Shown: positions 45,149 to 49,761 of the stretch, in pieces
Layout of the letters: each line of letters starts with the position of its first letter
Position numbering within the stretch: the first letter of the stretch is position 1
NCBI RefSeq assembly: GCF_001590795.1
Contig: NZ_JXDL01000001.1
Span: forward strand, 3,146,431-3,196,191
Direction: 5' to 3'
Length of the DNA: 49,761 nucleotides
Source: Bradyrhizobium sp. AT1
Lineage (GTDB): Bacteria > Pseudomonadota > Alphaproteobacteria > Rhizobiales > Xanthobacteraceae
Made by a program: the position numbers and the translations under genes
The notes under the pieces: generated by a model
Database searches by the model: none
What the model saw: only the letters and a program-made list of their open reading frames with translations
Told to the model about the DNA's origin: nothing

Positions 45149-45492
45149 TGGAATATGTCGTGCGTTTCGTCGCCGGCGGCCTGATCGTCTCCGCCTTCGC
45201 GATCGCAGGCGACATGCTCCGGCCGAAGAGCTTTGCCGGGCTGCTTGGTGCCGCACCGTCTGTCGCGCTGGCCACGCTCAGCATCGCAATCGTCCAGCAC
45301 GGCCCGCAATACGCCGCCGCCGAGAGCTGGACGATGATCTACGGCGCCGTCGCGCTGGGTTGCTACAGCCTCGCCGTCTGCCATCTGTTGATGCGGTTTC
45401 GTCTTGGGGCGCTGCCGGCGACGATCCTCGCATTCGCGGTTTGGATCGTCATCGCGTTCGGTTTGCTTGCCGGTTTCGGAGGCGTCGCGTAA
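45145..45492 (+). CDS. DUF3147-like small membrane protein
   Basis: A 115-residue protein with about four transmembrane helices (EYVVRFVAGGLIVSAFAIAG, then GLLGAAPSVALATLSIAIV, WTMIYGAVALGCYSLAVC and a last LPATILAFAVWIVIAFGL). It resembles DUF3147-type proteins. ATG 45145 overlaps the PAP2 stop (ATGA at 45145-45148), so translation is coupled. The function is unknown. Confidence 0.8.
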   Translation: MMEYVVRFVAGGLIVSAFAIAGDMLRPKSFAGLLGAAPSVALATLSIAIVQHGPQYAAAESWTMIYGAVALGCYSLAVCHLLMRFRLGALPATILAFAVWIVIAFGLLAGFGGVA

Positions 45493-45977
45493 TGCCGGTG
45501 AAACTATCGACGTCTTCGCTCAAGCAAACGCATTGGTACGAATACGCGGTGCGTTTCGCGCTTGGCGGCCTTGCAACCGTCGCAGCAGGGCTCATCGGCA
45601 GCTATTTCGGCGCTTCCGTCGGCGGGCTCTTCCTGGCGCTCCCCGCCATCTTCTGCGCCAGCGCGACGTTGATCGAAAGCCATGAGCGCCGCGCCAAGGA
45701 AAAGGCCGGCCTCAGCGGAGACAGACGCGGGCAACAGGCCGCAGCGCTCGACGCTGCAGGTGCCGGCCTCGGAAGCATCGGCCTCGCGGCATTCGCGTGC
45801 GTCTTTTATGTCGTGGTTTCGACGACCACGATTGGCGCGTTCGTCGCCGCCATCATGGCATGGGCCGCGGTTTCGGTCTCGGCGTGGTTGCTGAGACGAA
45901 AGCTTCGCTTCACCTCTCGTACGGTGCGGACCGGGTGCATCGGGCCATCAGCGAACGGCCGCGGCATCTCCCCGTAG
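45492..45977 (+). CDS. DUF3147-like membrane protein, second copy
   Basis: A 161-residue protein with a similar first helix (YEYAVRFALGGLATVAAGLI, compare the gene before it), a second GGLFLALPAIFCASATLI, a hydrophilic Lys/Arg segment (SHERRAKEKAGLSG) and two C-terminal helices. ATG 45492 overlaps the preceding TAA by one base. The third gene of the PAP2 unit. The stop region overlaps the convergent gene at 45948 by 30 nt. Confidence 0.75.
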   Translation: MPVKLSTSSLKQTHWYEYAVRFALGGLATVAAGLIGSYFGASVGGLFLALPAIFCASATLIESHERRAKEKAGLSGDRRGQQAAALDAAGAGLGSIGLAAFACVFYVVVSTTTIGAFVAAIMAWAAVSVSAWLLRRKLRFTSRTVRTGCIGPSANGRGISP

Positions 45978-46142
45978 CATCAGAAAGCCGTACATCTCGG
46001 CAGCGGTCTGAAGCTGGTCGATACGCGCAAGAACAGTCTCGCGCCGGGGTCCGTCCGGCAGGCCCGACAGCTCGTGCTCGAGCCGCAGCTTCTGCGCCGT
46101 GAGACGTTGTTCGAATGTATGGGGCTCAGACCGTCTTCGCAT
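45948..46142 (-). CDS. Small helical unknown protein
   Basis: A 64-residue protein with a helix-rich, charged sequence (SEPHTFEQRLTAQKLRLEHE then LARIDQLQTAAEMYGFLM). I know similar tiny proteins with an F-E-Q-R-L start from Bradyrhizobium. ATG at 46142 lies inside the end of the upstream gene at 46126-46284 (17 nt overlap), so the two are likely coupled. The function is unknown. Confidence 0.65.
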   Translation of the reverse strand: MRRRSEPHTFEQRLTAQKLRLEHELSGLPDGPRRETVLARIDQLQTAAEMYGFLMLRGDAAAVR

Positions 46143-46284
46143 CTTCCGTCCTCGGTGGTTGCAGCCCAGGGCTGTTGGCCCAGCGCTCGACTTGTTCGAT
46201 GACCTTCTGGTGGCTCGGCCGCACCGGTTTGGCGGCTTCGGGCTCTTCGGAAAGCTTACGGGGCAACCTGACTTCATCCGTCAT
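46126..46284 (-). CDS. Small unknown protein, coupled to the next gene
   Basis: A 52-residue protein beginning MTDEVRLPRKLSEEPEAAK, hydrophilic, with a helix (SHQKVIEQVERWANSPG). ATG 46284 has GGGAG about 8 nt upstream. The start of the following gene lies within it. A TGAAC (46331-46327) and a CATT 16 nt further resemble a weak EcfG promoter. No family recognised. Confidence 0.6.
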   Translation of the reverse strand: MTDEVRLPRKLSEEPEAAKPVRPSHQKVIEQVERWANSPGLQPPRTEDAKTV

Positions 46285-46392
46285 GGCTTTTCTCCCTCTC
46301 AAGGAGAATGCGCGACCGCTGCCATTGTTCAATGCTAAACCATTGATTTTACTGCGTATTTTTACTCATTTGGAGACTCAATCGCCTCTTGT

Positions 46393-46417
46393 GGAACTTT
46401 CTCCAAATTGGGTCATT
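46393..46417 (+). promoter_or_regulatory. Possible EcfG-like promoter of the ribbon-helix-helix gene
   Basis: GGAAC (46393-46397), 16 nt, CATT (46414-46417). The -35 is exact; the -10 differs from CGTT at one base. It overlaps the palindrome at 46416-46432. Confidence 0.4.
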
Positions 46418-46432
46418 GAGTAAACTACTCAA
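46416..46432. promoter_or_regulatory. Palindromic operator candidate
   Basis: TTGAGTA-AAC-TACTCAA, a perfect 7-bp inverted repeat. Further ACTCA copies lie at 46364-46368, 46376-46380 and 46436-46440. The arrangement, next to a ribbon-helix-helix gene, is typical of autoregulation by such a protein. Confidence 0.5.
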
Positions 46433-46455
46433 TCTACTCATTTTGCGGGACGACC

Positions 46456-46704
46456 ATGAACGATCTTCGCGCCGAGCGCCTCCAGGTCATGCTCTCGCCG
46501 GAAGAATTGGCCGCCGTTGACGATTTCCGGTTCAGGCATCGTATGCCGACGCGGGCTGCGGCGGTCCGCGAGCTTCTCAGATTCGGACTGGCTGCCGCAG
46601 ACGTTGACGCAGCCGCTGGCGTGAAGTCGAGCAGCTTCGGCGTGTTCGGCCGCGGACCTGACGGGCACACGCAGGGAGACCCCGAAAGCGGCGCCGGAGA
46701 CTAG
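46456..46704 (+). CDS. Ribbon-helix-helix-type DNA-binding protein
   Basis: An 82-residue protein with a short N-terminal strand (LQVMLSPEELAAVDDF) and two helices (RMPTRAAAVRELLRFGLAA), the pattern of CopG/MetJ-like ribbon-helix-helix repressors; the tail is Gly-rich. ATG 46456. The upstream AT-rich region has a palindrome and ACTCA repeats that could be its operator. No toxin partner is encoded next to it. Confidence 0.72.
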   Translation: MNDLRAERLQVMLSPEELAAVDDFRFRHRMPTRAAAVRELLRFGLAAADVDAAAGVKSSSFGVFGRGPDGHTQGDPESGAGD

Positions 46705-46727
46705 TCGGGAGGCCTTCCACAAAGCGA

Positions 46728-46758
46728 ACGGCCCCGGCACGGTGAGTGCCAGGGCCGT
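46728..46758 (+). terminator. Hairpin after the ribbon-helix-helix gene
   Basis: ACGGCCCCGGCAC (46728-46740), loop GGTGA, GTGCCAGGGCCGT (46746-46758), with one internal mismatch. No T-run, so only a possible terminator. Confidence 0.4.
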
Positions 46759-46862
46759 CCTTGGAGGTTACTTCCGGCTCACCGGGGGCATGACAACCGA
46801 AAGCAACCTGTCGACTCCACGTGCGAAGATTCGTTCCCGCACGAATTTGCCGTTCGGCCCGT

Positions 46863-47102
46863 CTAGCCGCTAGGCGCGCCGCCGGAGTCATCCGGCGTCA
46901 TGCCGGAGCCCGGCGTCTTGCTGTTGTCGTTCAGCTTCGGATCGCGCGTCGCTTCCCGCGACGGTGACCCTGTCTGATCTGTCTTTTGCTGATCTGTCTT
47001 TTGCGAATCCGTCTTGTGTACGGACTGCGCGCGCTGCTTGTCGCGGGGCTGCTCCTCCGCCCGCTTGTCCTTGACGATACCGTGGTCGGAATGGGCCATC
47101 AT
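46863..47102 (-). CDS. Small hydrophilic repeat-containing unknown protein
   Basis: A 79-residue protein, strongly polar, with five-residue repeats TDSQK-TDQQK-TDQ near its middle. They come from 15-nt tandem repeats in the DNA (46976-47005, with a third degenerate unit to 47020). ATG 47102 or 47099, with GGAG upstream. It is probably disordered. A candidate EcfG promoter lies upstream. Confidence 0.55.
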   Translation of the reverse strand: MMAHSDHGIVKDKRAEEQPRDKQRAQSVHKTDSQKTDQQKTDQTGSPSREATRDPKLNDNSKTPGSGMTPDDSGGAPSG

Positions 47103-47134
47103 GTGCTCCGCTTCTGCTGATGTCTCGAAGCGCT

Positions 47135-47159
47135 TACGCACTGCGGCGCCGAATGTTCC
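47135..47159 (-). promoter_or_regulatory. Possible EcfG-like promoter upstream of the repeat protein
   Basis: On the minus strand: GGAAC (47159-47155), 16 nt, CGTA (47138-47135). One mismatch in the -10. It ends about 32 nt before ATG 47102. Confidence 0.45.
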
Positions 47160-47173
47160 GGCCTCGTCCTACT

Positions 47174-47305
47174 CTAGCTGTGCGCCGCGTGGACGGCGGT
47201 CGAGGCGTTCTCCAGATGCACCTGACGCACCGTCGTCACCGTCGCAAACGCGACCGAGACACCAAAGGCGAGAACGAGTGAAAGAAGAGCCAGACGTGGG
47301 GCCAT
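47174..47305 (-). CDS. Very small exported or membrane peptide
   Basis: A 43-residue product from ATG 47305: a hydrophobic stretch LALLSLVLAFGVSVAFA (residues 5-21) then TTVRQVHLENASTAVHA. GGAG lies 9-10 nt upstream. It may be a single-span membrane peptide or a cleaved secreted peptide. Similar tiny genes are common in this genus; function unknown. Confidence 0.5.
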   Translation of the reverse strand: MAPRLALLSLVLAFGVSVAFATVTTVRQVHLENASTAVHAAHS

Positions 47306-47424
47306 TGCAAAAATCTCCTGCTGCAATCGAAAACCAACGCGATCGACTATTCCCTGATCATCCCTGATTGGTCGCTTGCATTCCGTGAGCGGTCTCACAT
47401 GCGGATTCACGAAAAGGCGAGCGC

Positions 47425-47619
47425 TCAGCCGCTCCGCTTCTGTGGGAAACGGACCACGATGGGCGCGATCTCGCCATCGAGCCAATCCTGCTCATGGGCA
47501 AGCGCCGTCCAGGCGTCGGCCATGCGCGAGTAGCGCTTGTGGGCGGGTTGTCCCTCGGCGCGCTCGGCGAGCTGGAGACAATTGTCGGCGTTATCTCTGA
47601 AGATGTCGGACTGTTTCAT
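47425..47619 (-). CDS. Small unknown protein of a common Bradyrhizobium type
   Basis: A 64-residue protein from ATG 47619: MKQSDIFRDNADNCLQLAER, then SRMADAWTALAHEQDWLDGE. I recognise close variants of this helix-rich, Trp-containing protein as common in Bradyrhizobium, but no function is known to me. It is divergent from the DUF4142-like gene at 47713. Confidence 0.75.
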   Translation of the reverse strand: MKQSDIFRDNADNCLQLAERAEGQPAHKRYSRMADAWTALAHEQDWLDGEIAPIVVRFPQKRSG

Positions 47620-47712
47620 GAGGAAGACGTGGGGACGGAACTCGCGCGTCGCAACCGGCTTTCCGGATCGTAATGTCGAGGGAACTTTGCACGCCGTCCG
47701 CCATTGACTCCG

Positions 47713-48225
47713 ATGCGAATTCTCGTCGCGATCATCCTGGCGTGCATCAGCACCGCGGCGCTTGCCGACAGCACCGGTGAGCGAAAGCCCGCCGACCGTC
47801 CGCCGAGCGCAATCGACGTCATCAGCGGCTTCTACAATTTCAGCCGCTTCCAGCAGGGCCTTCTGGAAAGCACCGACCTGAACGGCAATGCCGAGGTCAA
47901 GAACCTCGCCGCCTTGCGCGCCGAGGAGGCCGCCAAGCGCGACAAGGCGCTGAAGCAGATCCAGCAGGCGATCGGCGCCGAGCCACGTGTCGACAAGACG
48001 CCGTCCGTCAGCGCCAGCCTGGTCGAGCCCGAAATGTCGGACGGACCGACTTACGTCCGAAGCTTCTATGCGTCGCAAATTCCCGAATACGAATCGGCCA
48101 TCAACCTGCTGGAACGCTATCTGAAGGCGCCCGACAACGAGGCGCTGGCAGCCTTCGCACGCGAGCAACTCCCGATGCTGCGCGCCCAGGTCAAGGACGC
48201 CGAGCGCACCATGGCGGACAAATAG
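47713..48225 (+). CDS. DUF4142-like exported protein, second copy
   Basis: A 170-residue protein with a signal peptide (MRILVAIILACISTAALA) and a helical region like DUF4142 (GFYNFSRFQQGLLESTDLNG, AALRAEEAAKRDKAL, YESAINLLERYLKAPDNEAL). It appears to be a distant paralogue of the gene at 42818. The ATG at 47713 is preferred over TTG 47704. Confidence 0.7.
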   Translation: MRILVAIILACISTAALADSTGERKPADRPPSAIDVISGFYNFSRFQQGLLESTDLNGNAEVKNLAALRAEEAAKRDKALKQIQQAIGAEPRVDKTPSVSASLVEPEMSDGPTYVRSFYASQIPEYESAINLLERYLKAPDNEALAAFAREQLPMLRAQVKDAERTMADK

Positions 48226-48235
48226 TCGCCGTCAT

Positions 48236-48529
48236 TCATTTGTCGTTCGAATGATGTTGCTGGCTGTGCGGCCGCACGGTGCGGTCGCTCTCAGGCATCT
48301 TGTCCCGGCCGGCATCGCCATTGTCGTCCTTGCCGCCTGAAGATGAGGTGCCGCTTCCGCTCGGATTCGACCGGGTTGCTGCCCCCGTGGTCGGGGTATC
48401 CGCCTGCGGGCTGGCGGAGCTCGCGGCGGGATCGCCGGTCACCGCCCCGCGGCCGCTCGGCGCACCGCCCTGCGCCAGGGCCGCCCCGGCGAACAGCATG
48501 ACCACGATCGCGGCAAGTCCTGCTTTCAT
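48236..48529 (-). CDS. Small exported Gly/Ser-rich protein
   Basis: A 97-residue protein with a signal peptide (MKAGLAAIVVMLFAGAALAQ) and a low-complexity mature chain of Gly, Ser, Pro, Asp and Thr (SNPSGSGTSSSGGKDDNGDA) with a His-rich end. ATG 48529 after GGAG. A candidate EcfG promoter lies 25 nt upstream. The function is unknown; probably disordered in the periplasm. Confidence 0.7.
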   Translation of the reverse strand: MKAGLAAIVVMLFAGAALAQGGAPSGRGAVTGDPAASSASPQADTPTTGAATRSNPSGSGTSSSGGKDDNGDAGRDKMPESDRTVRPHSQQHHSNDK

Positions 48530-48554
48530 GTTCGTTCTCCTCTTTGCGCGGGCT

Positions 48555-48579
48555 AACCGCGGGGCTTGAGCTCCGTTCC
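48555..48579 (-). promoter_or_regulatory. Candidate EcfG promoter of the Gly/Ser-rich protein gene
   Basis: On the minus strand: GGAAC (48579-48575), 16 nt, GGTT (48558-48555), ending 25 nt before ATG 48529. Confidence 0.55.
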
Positions 48580-48801
48580 GAAGGAGCCGGCGATCCCCCG
48601 CATGACGCCCAGACGGCCGGCAACCATTTCTCGGAACCGCATGGAACCAATTCGGCGCATTGTTTGTTATTGACGTCGGGCTGAGCAAGGCAGGTTCCAT
48701 CTCGCGTCGCACCTTGACGCTTGATTTCGAATTTGGCTGACGCTCTATTTTGACAAATTGCGTCTGCCTTGGATTCGACCGAGGCTTGCGGGGGAATCAG
48801 T

Positions 48802-49761
<960 letters not shown>

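Noticed and set aside
46456..46704. Toxin-antitoxin module with the ribbon-helix-helix protein as antitoxin
   Set aside because: No adjacent co-directional frame resembles a toxin; the next genes are on the opposite strand and unrelated.
47637..47705. GGAAC elements upstream of the DUF4142-like gene at 47713 as EcfG promoters
   Set aside because: The GGAAC at 47681 would put the -10 only 8 nt from the start, and the one at 47637 has GCTT in place of GTT; both are too poor to list.

Overview
This is a 49.8 kb GC-rich chromosomal window that looks like Bradyrhizobium or a close relative in the Nitrobacteraceae (Alphaproteobacteria). The grounds are the protein families, several very small conserved reading frames of a Bradyrhizobium type, and the palindromic intergenic repeats. 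These are judgements from recognition, because no database search was possible. I see no rRNA, tRNA, CRISPR array, prophage, insertion sequence or replication origin. About 60 protein genes are supported, and both end genes are cut by the window.

Positions 1-3.4 kb hold the end of a nitroreductase-like gene, two exported or repeat-containing unknowns, a nucleotidyltransferase and a DUF1194 von Willebrand-like protein. Positions 3.6-6.2 kb are the clearest regulatory unit: a promoter, a fluoride riboswitch aptamer and an intrinsic terminator, followed by a tightly packed operon of an MFS transporter, two crcB fluoride channel genes and a DUF190 gene. clpS follows.

Positions 6.6-31 kb are mostly housekeeping and metabolism. 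They include an adenylate/guanylate cyclase, aroC, a histidine phosphatase, fabI, an ECF sigma/anti-sigma pair, a DnaJ/CbpA-type chaperone, pdxH with an SDR, corA, an L,D-transpeptidase lipoprotein facing an extensin-like protein, an acyl-CoA synthetase, an MBL hydrolase, glutaryl-CoA dehydrogenase, a ribB with a degenerate ribA half, a KefB-like antiporter, an aminotransferase and a LigB-type dioxygenase with a short XRE regulator. Inverted-repeat intergenic elements lie between many of these genes.

Positions 31-40 kb carry small exported proteins, an aldo/keto reductase, a Tat-exported PhoD phosphatase with a possible Pho box, a nitronate monooxygenase-like protein and an emrAB-type efflux pair.

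Positions 40-48.6 kb look like a general stress island: PRC-barrel protein, ThDP enzyme, DUF4142 proteins, Tat-linked SDR, PAP2 phosphatase, DUF3147-like membrane proteins, a ribbon-helix-helix protein and many genes of 43-97 codons. Several start 26-55 nt downstream of sequences matching the alphaproteobacterial EcfG promoter pattern GGAAC-N16/17-(C/G)GTT. The closest matches are the divergent pair between the PRC-barrel and ThDP genes. This suggests co-regulation by the general stress sigma factor. The window ends inside a large poly-HAMP signalling protein.
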